Positions 56,014 through 63,966 are shown, numbered from the stretch's first letter. The stretch is DNA of 64,000 nt from Marifrigoribacter sp047730175 (GCF_047730175.1 NZ_CP159833.1:248001-312000), one strand, 5' to 3'. Made by a program: numbers and translations. Notes: generated from the letters alone by a model not told the origin.

Positions 56014-56660
56014 TATTTTCTATTTTTATTTAAAAATCCGAGTATTTTATATGAAATTGTACTAGTCAAATTATTTGTCACGCAGTCTATCGTTCCAGAT
56101 TCGCAAGTAAATTCAAATCCTGGGTTTTGGTCGTCAGCTGTCAAAATTTCATCGAGAACAATTTCGTCAAATTTCAGATTGTATAATTGATATCGAATTT
56201 TTCCACTCATTTCATTTTCATTGGTTTGGAATTCAACTTTAGGAATGTTCACAATCCAATTGATATTATGGTTTTCCGCAATCTTTTTCAATTCCGCTTT
56301 TGTTGAGTTATTTATTTCGTGAGCTGGATAAACCATATTGTTTTCGTTATATTCAAATAACTTATAACTTAAATAGAAATTAAGTCCAAATGTAATTTGA
56401 GAGCCTAGATCCATTTTTCCCATAAAGAGGATTTCTTTTTCAGATTTAAGGTCAAAATTTTCTCCATTACTTTCTCTTATTCTTTGTTTTTGTTCATCAC
56501 TTGGTTTTTCTTTATACTCATATAGTTTTGCGATTGAGTCAAGTCCTTTGTCATAAATCGTTTCTTGAGGATTTAAAACGACTATAGATGGAACTCGATT
56601 TTCTTGTGAAAATAAGTTCAATGAAGTAATTAAAATTAATATCAGTAATGTTTTTTTCAT
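56004..56660 (-). CDS. Hypothetical exported protein
   Basis: 218 aa. Signal peptide ending LNLFSQ. Contains VLNPQETIYDKGLDSIAKLY and NHNINWIVNIPKVEFQTNEN. No family recognised. The TAA stop (56004-56006) lies inside the GTTAGCGCC end of the repeat, and the ATG starts 2 bp from the other cassette end, so gene and cassette nearly coincide. A minimal cassette. Confidence 0.75.
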   Translation of the reverse strand: MKKTLLILILITSLNLFSQENRVPSIVVLNPQETIYDKGLDSIAKLYEYKEKPSDEQKQRIRESNGENFDLKSEKEILFMGKMDLGSQITFGLNFYLSYKLFEYNENNMVYPAHEINNSTKAELKKIAENHNINWIVNIPKVEFQTNENEMSGKIRYQLYNLKFDEIVLDEILTADDQNPGFEFTCESGTIDCVTNNLTSTISYKILGFLNKNRKYWR

Positions 56661-56662
56661 AT

Positions 56663-56869
56663 TGGCGCTAACGTCTCGTATATGAAAAGTAGCGCTGAAA
56701 ATAAGCGATAACTTTTCGGATTAAACACAAGCCGAATTTTTAAATTTTACTATTTATTTTTTTATTGGAAATCGTCAAATTTAAAAATTTGGCGACTTTC
56801 CAAAAATGCCCAAACCATCGTGTTAGCAAAGAATTGCGCTATTTTTTATATACATTGTTAGGTGTCTGG
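56663..56869. repeat. Cassette-boundary repeat, type B
   Basis: Left arm TGGCGCTAACGTCTCGTATA, right arm TTTTATATACATTGTTAGGT. TAGCGC pairs with GCGCTA and CAAATTTAAAAATTTGG folds. The right word GTTAGGTG pairs with CACCTAAC at 62132-62139, beyond the four-gene methylase operon. GTTAGGT fits the classic attC core GTTRRRY. Confidence 0.87.
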
Positions 56870-56904
56870 CTTTTCTTTCCACAAACTTGCTAGCGTTGGC
56901 GTGA

Positions 56905-56963
56905 AAGCTCTTTTAAATTTGTGAGGTACGAGCAAACTTTAAATGTGCTTGAACTTGCGTTGG
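56905..56963. repeat. Inner direct repeat flanking the methylase operon (copy 1)
   Basis: Shares about 58 bp with 62058-62115 in the same orientation: AAGCTCTTTT, TTTGTGAGG(T/C)ACGAGCAAA, AAATGTGCTTGA, TGCG(T/G)TGG. Lies just downstream of the last operon gene, inside the cassette ends. Purpose unknown. Confidence 0.7.
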
Positions 56964-56964
56964 C

Positions 56965-58290
56965 TTATATTATTTGGGTTATTCCTAATCTACTAGAGTA
57001 ACTACTATATTCAACTTGAATTTCAGATAATAATTCTTTATTGAAAAGTTTTAAATTTTCGAATTTATCATTAAATATCTTTTCTGGCACAGAAAACACA
57101 TATCTAAAATCAAAAATTAGAGAAACATCATTTTCATCTTCCGTAAATGTTAAATTGTCAAACATTTTAGTAGAATCAGGAAGTTCACTATTTAGTTTTA
57201 TTTTCCCTAATTTATGTTTGTTTTTTGCATTCAGTTCTTCATCTTTCCATCTTAAAGGATTATTAAGTTTAATTCCACTTAATAACTTAATATTTTTACC
57301 AAATTTATTCTGTGCATAATCACAAGGTCTAATCAGGACTACTGTAATATCTTCAATTTTAGTTAAATCGGATTCAATCTGAAATTGAAATTTTGGATTC
57401 AATTTAGGGTCATCTACAATCGAATACATTTTTTTTAGCAAAGAATTTTTATTTAAACTAATTATTCCTGGTGTAATTTCATTTACACCTATATTATCTT
57501 TTTCAATTAATTTAAAGTGAAACCAAGAGTTTAATTTCGAATCAATATCTGTTATAGGAAAAGTAGGGATATTGTATAGTGACTCCTTATTTATAGCAGA
57601 TATATCACTAGTTGGTCTAGTTGACTTTGAATTAGATGATAATATAACATCCATAGCGTCAAAGAGGACTTTCCTTTTTTCATTCTCATTTCCTTCTCCT
57701 AATAAATAGGTTCCTCCGTGTCCTAAGATTATTTTCTGAAGTTTCTTTTTTAAGGCGTCTGGTAAGATGTTTTTTGTTAAATGACCAATAATAACATTTG
57801 ACGAGAATAAAACGCTCTTTTTCCAAACTGATAATTCGTTTAACTCGGGTATATTATTTATTTCCGAGTCTATTTTGTTTTTAAGTTCTTGCCATTTATA
57901 TGAGTTATCAGTATTCTTATAGCTGTTGTTTTTGATTTCATTAAAAGTAACAAATGGTTTTTTGTGAATTTGAGTCAATCCTTCAATTATTTCATCTTTA
58001 TGTTCTTCTGTGTCTTTAGACCAAATTACTAACACGTAAAAAGAATTCTTTGGGACTATGCTATCAATCCATCCTATGCACATTTCAAGGTCGAAATCAA
58101 TTTTATAATATAAATCTAGATATACTAAATTTACATTGGAAAACGGTGATTCTGGAGGAGTATCACCAGCTACTATATCAGCATCATAATATTTAACTCC
58201 AATACCTTCTTTACGGTAAAGATCTAAAATGCCGTCTACTTCCTCTATTTTGTCGTCAATGAAGACTATGTTTGGTTCGAATGACAACAT
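56965..58290 (-). CDS. Receiver-domain protein of a predicted DNA-modification/defence operon
   Basis: 441 aa. Residues 5-120 read like a response-regulator receiver domain: hydrophobic NIVFIDDK with Asp12/Asp13, LVYLDLYY with Asp59, VLVIWSKD with Ser91 and KKPFVTF with Lys111, matching the acidic pocket, phospho-acceptor and Thr/Lys switch positions. The following 320 residues (for example LLGEGNENEKRKVLFDAMDV and IEDITVVLIRPCDYAQNKFG) are not recognised and could be the effector. It starts 1 bp after the dual-ATPase gene, so it is probably its phosphorelay or signalling partner. Confidence 0.7.
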   Translation of the reverse strand: MLSFEPNIVFIDDKIEEVDGILDLYRKEGIGVKYYDADIVAGDTPPESPFSNVNLVYLDLYYKIDFDLEMCIGWIDSIVPKNSFYVLVIWSKDTEEHKDEIIEGLTQIHKKPFVTFNEIKNNSYKNTDNSYKWQELKNKIDSEINNIPELNELSVWKKSVLFSSNVIIGHLTKNILPDALKKKLQKIILGHGGTYLLGEGNENEKRKVLFDAMDVILSSNSKSTRPTSDISAINKESLYNIPTFPITDIDSKLNSWFHFKLIEKDNIGVNEITPGIISLNKNSLLKKMYSIVDDPKLNPKFQFQIESDLTKIEDITVVLIRPCDYAQNKFGKNIKLLSGIKLNNPLRWKDEELNAKNKHKLGKIKLNSELPDSTKMFDNLTFTEDENDVSLIFDFRYVFSVPEKIFNDKFENLKLFNKELLSEIQVEYSSYSSRLGITQII

Positions 58291-58291
58291 A

Positions 58292-60487
58292 TTATTTTTG
58301 ATTTTTGTTAAATGTTAGTTTTATAGCTGCGCCTCTAAATTTAGAAGGAATATTTAAGCTGTCGAGTTCCTGACTATCTGAAATTTCAAGTTTTCCATAT
58401 TTCATCATAATAGTGTCAATTAGGTATAGACCAATACCAATGCCATCATCTTTCCTTGTAAAGAAAGGCATAACAACTTCATTAATTTCATCTTTAAATC
58501 CTGGGCCGTTATCAATAATTAAAATAACTGGTATATCATTCTCTAAATAAGTTTTTAAGTATATTCCTTTGTCGTTTTTGTAGATAGTATCTAGCCAATA
58601 CATACTATTATCTATAATGTTCATTATCATTGTGATAAAATATCTTTTATCACATATAATAGTGTCCATATTAGTGTCAAAATCAGTAATTATTTCAATT
58701 TCCCTTGATTTGAATCTTTTACCATAATTTGAAATAGCTTTTTCAATGGATTCGGTTAATTTGATTGGTTTATTACCACCTTTTCTTAATACGGATAAAA
58801 TACCTTGAACATAATCTTCAAGTTCATCTACTTGCTCTTGCGAAACTTCTTTTTTGAAAGGTTCTGAATTTACAGATTCTCTCATTCTAGGAACCAATTT
58901 TTCAATTTCGTGTAAGGCAACAGAAGCTGTCATTCCAACTCCAGCTGGTATTAAAAGGTTATCTTTTTTAGTCTCAAAATCCTTCTGTAAAACATCAACT
59001 TCTTCTTTTAGTTTCTCTTTTTGTTCGTTTTTAGTAAAATCAGTTGAGTCAATGAGTTCTTTAAAAACTGAAGTTTGGTCTTGATAAGATTTCGCTTTAG
59101 GAGCGGGTTTAATATAATTCAACCATTTATTTCTATCTTTAATTCTTTCAATCCTGAAGTCGTTTAGAATTGCAAGAATACTTTTGTAAAATATTTTAAA
59201 GGAATCATTATCTATAAATCCTTCTCTATTTGTCGTTTCAATTAGATTTGTAGAATTTTCAGAATCTAAATATACAAAACCAATATTCTGATTATTTGAG
59301 AACCATTGTTTACTTTGCACTCTCTTTATATCAAGTTCAAGCCAATCATTACCCGGTTCTCCATAATTAAAAACACGCATATCGTTCTTAAATACTTTTA
59401 TTCCATAATGGTGCTTTAAAACATTTTTTAATGTTTTGGAGTCGTAAGTATAGTTTCTTAAAGTAGCAGAATCCAAATCATAAGAATATAGTTCAAGTAA
59501 GATATTACCAAAAGGATTTTTCTTTTCTACAAATTTTTTAATAAAGTCATCAATTTTGTCTTTTGGTAATTGTTCTTCCTCTTCTAATTCTTTTCTGAGG
59601 GCAGGAATCAATCTACCTCTAATGTTTTCTGTTACTCCATCAATTTTTCTTTCCCCAAATTCAGCATTTAATGCTAGTGAGAACTCATAATCGACTGTTA
59701 AATTAAATTCGTCATCTAATAATGCTGTATATTTATAAGGTGCGATATTTAAAATTTGATTTGCATCAGGAAAATCAGCTAGCCATTGATTATCAAATTC
59801 TAAAGATATTTTAAATTCACTTTCTTTGTTTTTAGGAGAAAGCATAGAAACTACGTTTCTTTTTAAGCTTCTAGCCATTCTTCTTGACCAAGGTTCCTTT
59901 AATGCTGATACTTCTATAAGAGTACCAGAATCATTCTTGAAATGAAATTTCGATTTGTCTGTTTCAGTCTGCCAAGTAATTGGTATATCCTCTAAATATT
60001 TAGATTGCGAAAAAGCAACCCAATCTATTGAAAGTGTAATTTCATAGTCAAGGACATATTTTCTCCATTCTCCATCTGTACATTTGATTACATTAGCAGG
60101 TCGAGTAATGAGTTTGATTGTATTTCCTAATTTATGTACAGCAAATCTACCAACTCCTTTTTCTCCCATTGGTACTCTTTCAAAAATGGGGCTTCTGTTG
60201 ATTATTCGTTTACCGTTTTCATCAATTGGTTTTCTATGGTCTGTACCAGGTTCTAGCCAAATATTTTCAATTATAGCAGAAGTCAGTCCAGTTCCGTTAT
60301 CTTCAATAGTGATAAGTGCATTTTCAGTATTTTCAATGTCTTTAAAGCTGACAATAACCTCATTTGAATCGGCATCATAACTATTTTTAACTAACTCATA
60401 AATTGCCATAATTGGGCTTTTTATAAGTTCTTCTCCTAACAATCTTAAGATATGAGCTTTTGGTTTAAAAAATTTTATGTTTTCCAT
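58292..60487 (-). CDS. Dual GHKL ATPase: Hsp90/MORC-like N-terminus plus histidine-kinase-like C-terminus
   Basis: 731 aa. The N-terminal GHKL ATPase has IYELVKNSYDAD (E31, N35, D38), ITIEDNGTGL (63-67) and GEKGVGRFAVHKLG (about 108-120). A central coiled coil (about 490-515) leads to a DHp-like helix TASVALHEIEKLVPRM with His526. A second GHKL domain follows, with an N-box around 620-630 (IMNIIDNSMYWL), IDNGPGF about 657 and DGIGIGLYLID about 680. Bacterial MutL/MORC-type GHKL proteins are known near DNA methylases in restriction-modification loci; one with an added kinase half is unusual. Second-last gene of the operon. Confidence 0.82.
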   Translation of the reverse strand: MENIKFFKPKAHILRLLGEELIKSPIMAIYELVKNSYDADSNEVIVSFKDIENTENALITIEDNGTGLTSAIIENIWLEPGTDHRKPIDENGKRIINRSPIFERVPMGEKGVGRFAVHKLGNTIKLITRPANVIKCTDGEWRKYVLDYEITLSIDWVAFSQSKYLEDIPITWQTETDKSKFHFKNDSGTLIEVSALKEPWSRRMARSLKRNVVSMLSPKNKESEFKISLEFDNQWLADFPDANQILNIAPYKYTALLDDEFNLTVDYEFSLALNAEFGERKIDGVTENIRGRLIPALRKELEEEEQLPKDKIDDFIKKFVEKKNPFGNILLELYSYDLDSATLRNYTYDSKTLKNVLKHHYGIKVFKNDMRVFNYGEPGNDWLELDIKRVQSKQWFSNNQNIGFVYLDSENSTNLIETTNREGFIDNDSFKIFYKSILAILNDFRIERIKDRNKWLNYIKPAPKAKSYQDQTSVFKELIDSTDFTKNEQKEKLKEEVDVLQKDFETKKDNLLIPAGVGMTASVALHEIEKLVPRMRESVNSEPFKKEVSQEQVDELEDYVQGILSVLRKGGNKPIKLTESIEKAISNYGKRFKSREIEIITDFDTNMDTIICDKRYFITMIMNIIDNSMYWLDTIYKNDKGIYLKTYLENDIPVILIIDNGPGFKDEINEVVMPFFTRKDDGIGIGLYLIDTIMMKYGKLEISDSQELDSLNIPSKFRGAAIKLTFNKNQK

Positions 60488-60488
60488 C

Positions 60489-61718
60489 TTAAAGTTGTTC
60501 TTTTATTTTTTTAGCAATTTCATTTGCCATTAGAGGAGGAACAGCATTACCTATTTGTCTAAAAGCGGCACTTCTGCCTCCTTCAAAAAAGAAGTTGTCT
60601 GGAAATGACTGAATTCTTGCCGCTTCTCTAACGGATAAAGACCTTATTTGCTTATTGTCAGGATAGATATAATGATGTCCATCTTTTGCTATGTGGGCAA
60701 CCATTGTATGAGAAAGTCCATTAATGTCAACAACTTTATACCTGTCAACAAATGAAGTTTCATTTTTATGGGTTTTAAGTTCTGTTGGTAAATCGGGATA
60801 TTTTAATCTTTCAGATTTCTTCAACCATTTATTTATTGCGATTTTATAGATATTTAAATCCCTTTCATTATGAGGTCTAGCAATATGTTGTGTAACAAAA
60901 TCAACTCCGTTTCTTAATTCAAATTTTTCAAGATATGCTGTAGTTGGTTTAGAGTATTTCGTAATGTTATTTTGTTCACCTGGTTTTAATTTTTTTAAAT
61001 CAGATAAAATTTGACTTACAGTAAACTGTTCTTTGGTTTTATCAAATTTTGGATATTTAAAATGACTTCCTTTTTGCCAGCCGATTAAGATGATTCTTCT
61101 TCTTTTTTGTAATACTCCAAAATCTTCTGATTTCTGAATAGTATAATCTATTTCATATCCAATTCGTTTAAAATATGCTTGCATATTTTTAAAATAACTT
61201 CCTTTTTCTGCGGTTATTAACCCCATAACATTCTCAAAAACAAACACTTTCGGTTCGTATTTGATAAGAAACTTTGCATATTCTTTATAAAGGAAATTTC
61301 GTGGGTCGTTTTTCATTCCATCTTTGTCTCTAGCTCTACCAACTAGAGAATAAGCTTGACAAGGAGGTCCACCAACAATCAGGTCAACTTGCTTTCCTTT
61401 TACTAATTTATTTATTTTTTCAAATATAATTTTGTTGTTTTCGCCACCAATAGGAATGTTTATAACAGAATCAGAAATGTCAGAATTAGAAAAGCCTTTT
61501 AAAAACTCTTCACGAGTCATTTTTTCTGAAATATAATCGTAATAATTTTGTGTTTTATTTTCTGATTTTAGTTTATGATAAACTAATCGAGTTTCTAAAG
61601 TATCACAAGCTTTTTTATCTATTTCTACGTGAGCAATAGGAGTAAATCCTGCTTTAATAAAACCTTCAGATAATCCTCCTGCACCTGAAAATAAATCTAT
61701 GAAATTTAAACTTTCCAT
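60489..61718 (-). CDS. DNA (cytosine-5) methyltransferase
   Basis: 409 aa with all main C5-methylase motifs in order: I (FIDLFSGAGGLSEGF), IV (VGGPPCQAYSLVGR, catalytic Cys120), VI (FVFENVMGL), VIII (LQKRRRIILIGWQ), IX (LSVREAARIQSFPDNFF) and X (RQIGNAVPPLMANEIAKK). A variable target-recognition region lies between about 240 and 340. Expected to methylate a short DNA target. The neighbouring ATPase and receiver genes suggest that it protects host DNA from a partner nuclease that is not recognisable by motif here. Confidence 0.95.
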   Translation of the reverse strand: MESLNFIDLFSGAGGLSEGFIKAGFTPIAHVEIDKKACDTLETRLVYHKLKSENKTQNYYDYISEKMTREEFLKGFSNSDISDSVINIPIGGENNKIIFEKINKLVKGKQVDLIVGGPPCQAYSLVGRARDKDGMKNDPRNFLYKEYAKFLIKYEPKVFVFENVMGLITAEKGSYFKNMQAYFKRIGYEIDYTIQKSEDFGVLQKRRRIILIGWQKGSHFKYPKFDKTKEQFTVSQILSDLKKLKPGEQNNITKYSKPTTAYLEKFELRNGVDFVTQHIARPHNERDLNIYKIAINKWLKKSERLKYPDLPTELKTHKNETSFVDRYKVVDINGLSHTMVAHIAKDGHHYIYPDNKQIRSLSVREAARIQSFPDNFFFEGGRSAAFRQIGNAVPPLMANEIAKKIKEQL

Positions 61719-61720
61719 AA

Positions 61721-61963
61721 TTACTTATTTAGTTTTAAGTGTCCATATACTTTTTCAAGAATGTCATTTGGGTCAGCATCTATAGCTTTAGAAATAAGAT
61801 ATAGTTCTTCAGCTTTAAGATTTGTATCCTCTTTTATACTTAGATTACTAAGACGAGATTTTCCAATTCCTGTTTTTCTTGAAACTTCCGCTTTATTTAT
61901 TGATTTGTCAGTAAGATATTTACCAAGAAAAGTCATACTTGTTGTTTTAATATTGTCCATCAA
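61721..61963 (-). CDS. XRE-family HTH regulator of the methylase operon
   Basis: 80 aa; start at Met1 or Met2. Helix-turn-helix pattern KYLTDKSINKAEVSRKTGIG, then SRLSNLSIKED. The length and position, first gene of the operon and 2 bp before the methylase, are typical of controller proteins of restriction-modification systems, which delay nuclease expression. The role is inferred from position. Confidence 0.85.
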   Translation of the reverse strand: MMDNIKTTSMTFLGKYLTDKSINKAEVSRKTGIGKSRLSNLSIKEDTNLKAEELYLISKAIDADPNDILEKVYGHLKLNK

Positions 61964-62057
61964 AAGTAAACAAAAGTTCCGATTTAACCAACTTTTGTAG
62001 CCTTATAAGATACTATCGTTTCAAATATAACTGAATCGGGTGGCGGTGGGAAAGGGC

Positions 62058-62115
62058 AAGCTCTTTTTATTTTGTGAGGCACGAGCAAAATGAAATGTGC
62101 TTGACCGTGCGGTGG
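62058..62115. repeat. Inner direct repeat flanking the methylase operon (copy 2)
   Basis: Same element as 56905-56963 (TTTGTGAGGCACGAGCAAA ... ATGTGCTTGA), lying upstream of the first operon gene and inside the cassette end CACCTAAC. The two copies bracket the four-gene module. Confidence 0.7.
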
Positions 62116-62130
62116 ACTTTTTTTTAGCTT

Positions 62131-62332
62131 GCACCTAACGGCTCGGCTATGGTTAGTACGGGATTAAAAGTAACTAAACTTTCGAGTTAGCACTTAGCCG
62201 AAACTTTTTATTTTGTTTTATCTTTTTTGTTCTAAAGCCAAATCAAAAGATTTGGCGGACTTGGTTAATATATCTACACTTTGGGTTTAACACGAAAACC
62301 CGTATTAATTATAGCCATTGTTAGCTACTGGC
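62131..62332. repeat. Cassette-boundary repeat, type B
   Basis: Left arm GCACCTAACGGCTCGGCTAT, ACTTTCGAGTTAGCACTTAG, stem CCAAATCAAAAGATTTGG, right arm TATAGCCATTGTTAGCTA. TACGGG pairs with CCCGTA. The right word GTTAGCTAC pairs with GTAGCTAAC at 62808-62816. Confidence 0.87.
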
Positions 62333-62800
62333 TTTATAAATTCCGATTAATTTACTTTCTTTTTTATTCTGAATAATGTTTTCGTTGATTTTTGTCCAAG
62401 GCATTTTAAATCGTTCATATCCTCTGTAAATAGTTTCCCATTCTTCTCCATTAGGTTTTTGAAGAAACGATTTATACACTTTGTCATTTTTCACAAACTG
62501 TAATATTCGGTATTCTCCATTTATAATTCCGAGTACATTTTCATAAAACATATCCACTAATTCTTGAGATTCAGCAGAGAATAACTGGCACCAAATATAG
62601 GCAGTCGAAATATGAAGTTCATCATCGTTTTGTAAATTCAGATTGATTTCAAAGTCAAGTCCTTTTTGTTTTGGAATATCCATAGACAAATCCACGTGTT
62701 CGTGTTCATAGTCCATTTTCATAGTCAATTCAGGGAAATGGTTTTGTATTTCCTTAAAAGTCTTTTCCGCTATGTTAAAACATTTTGCTTGCGTTCTCAT
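62321..62800 (-). CDS. Hypothetical protein
   Basis: 159 aa, no signal peptide. Begins RTQAKCFNIAEKTFKEIQNH; contains DYEHEHVDLSMDIPKQKGLD and ELHISTAYIWCQLFSAES. No family recognised. Its TAA stop (62321-62323) is formed by the GTTAGC end of the adjacent repeat. Sole gene of its cassette. Confidence 0.7.
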   Translation of the reverse strand: MRTQAKCFNIAEKTFKEIQNHFPELTMKMDYEHEHVDLSMDIPKQKGLDFEINLNLQNDDELHISTAYIWCQLFSAESQELVDMFYENVLGIINGEYRILQFVKNDKVYKSFLQKPNGEEWETIYRGYERFKMPWTKINENIIQNKKESKLIGIYKASS

Positions 62801-62807
62801 TTTCAGC

Positions 62808-62950
62808 TTGTAGCTAACGTTGTTGTGTATGGTTAGTTGCGTGGTTAAGCAACTAAATTAGTAAACAAAAACGAACCAGAGAAAATTCCAGCGGAATTTT
62901 CCAGATAAGCACTTGCCAAAGCAATTGATTATACACGGTGTTGTGCTTTC
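62808..62950. repeat. Cassette-boundary repeat, type A
   Basis: Left arm GTAGCTAACGTTGTTGTGTA, hairpin GAAAATTCC/GGAATTTTC (one base pair longer than in other type A copies), right arm TTATACACGGTGTTGTGCTT. The right word pairs with GAAGCACAAC at 63761-63770. Confidence 0.9.
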
Positions 62951-62971
62951 GTTATTTTTAGAAGAATTTTA

Positions 62972-63739
62972 TCATTCATGTAACTCTATTTCTTGGTTTA
63001 GAATTGATAATATTTGCGTTATATGATTCAACATTTCTTCTTGGATATTATATCTTAATTTTTCGACTATTGTTTTACTTAATAAATTACCAAAAAAAGC
63101 ATCTTGTTTAAATAGAAAATCAATGGCAAAATCTTCCTTCGGACTTCTTAAAGTATCTAAACCGATTCTTGGTCCATTTTTACGTAATCTGAGATTTACA
63201 ATTACGGGAGCAAGAATATTTTGCATATTATTAAGAAGATTCATACTATTTTCTTGATCTTCAAACCCAAACTTAACGATGGAGAAATATTCGGCTAGTA
63301 ATTTAGTAAGTTGGTCATTACGTATTAGTTCTGAATTACCAGAATTAATAAAAGCGTCATATGCACCTGTTAACAGTTCAGAACGATACCAAGAATAGGC
63401 TCCATAATTTATATAATTCATTATCGAGTCGTTAATAGGTCTTGGTATTTGGCCTTCATACATTTTTATCAAATTACTACTTTTTCTAACTACATTTTTT
63501 TGCATAAACATAGTCTCCAACAATCGCTCTTTAGACTCTAAAAAATCTGTTTTTAAAGATAGAAGGATTTTATGTTCTTGTTTTAATTGGTTGCGATGTT
63601 GGTTCCAGTTACTTACTTGAAGTGCCAATAAAATACCAACCATAACTAGAAGTATTTCACCAATAGCATATTTAAAGTATTTTCCAGTTTTATTTTTCTC
63701 CATAAGATCGTAACGTATTTTTCTAAAGAATTTTATCAT
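62972..63739 (-). CDS. DUF6090-family membrane protein
   Basis: 255 aa. The N-terminus IKFFRKIRYDLMEKNKTGKY followed by the helix AIGEILLVMVGILLALQVSN and NWNQHRNQ is the hallmark of DUF6090 proteins of Flavobacteria. The remaining 200 residues are helical and soluble. Function unknown. Sole gene of its cassette (words GTTGTGCTTTC/GAAGCACAAC). Confidence 0.85.
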   Translation of the reverse strand: MIKFFRKIRYDLMEKNKTGKYFKYAIGEILLVMVGILLALQVSNWNQHRNQLKQEHKILLSLKTDFLESKERLLETMFMQKNVVRKSSNLIKMYEGQIPRPINDSIMNYINYGAYSWYRSELLTGAYDAFINSGNSELIRNDQLTKLLAEYFSIVKFGFEDQENSMNLLNNMQNILAPVIVNLRLRKNGPRIGLDTLRSPKEDFAIDFLFKQDAFFGNLLSKTIVEKLRYNIQEEMLNHITQILSILNQEIELHE

Positions 63740-63760
63740 TGGTTAGCGGTTTCTGATAAT

Positions 63761-63962
63761 GAAGCACAACGGTTTGTGTATGAAACGTAGCGTGTAAAAA
63801 GACGCTGACTTTTCGGATTAACACAGAGCCGAATTTTTATATTTTGTTTTTAATTTATTATTTTCTAAAAGCCAAATTAAAAATTTGGCGGTCTTTGCAA
63901 ACAAACACAAACCTTTCGGAAAGCCTTTATTAGCTATGTTTTATACACGTTGTTGTGCTTAG
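63761..63962. repeat. Cassette-boundary repeat, type B
   Basis: Left arm GAAGCACAACGGTTTGTGTA, CTTTTCGGATTAACACAGAG with CCGAA, stem CCAAATTAAAAATTTGG, right arm TTTATACACGTTGTTGTGCT. Opens the last, incomplete cassette. Confidence 0.87.
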
Positions 63963-63966
63963 TTTT

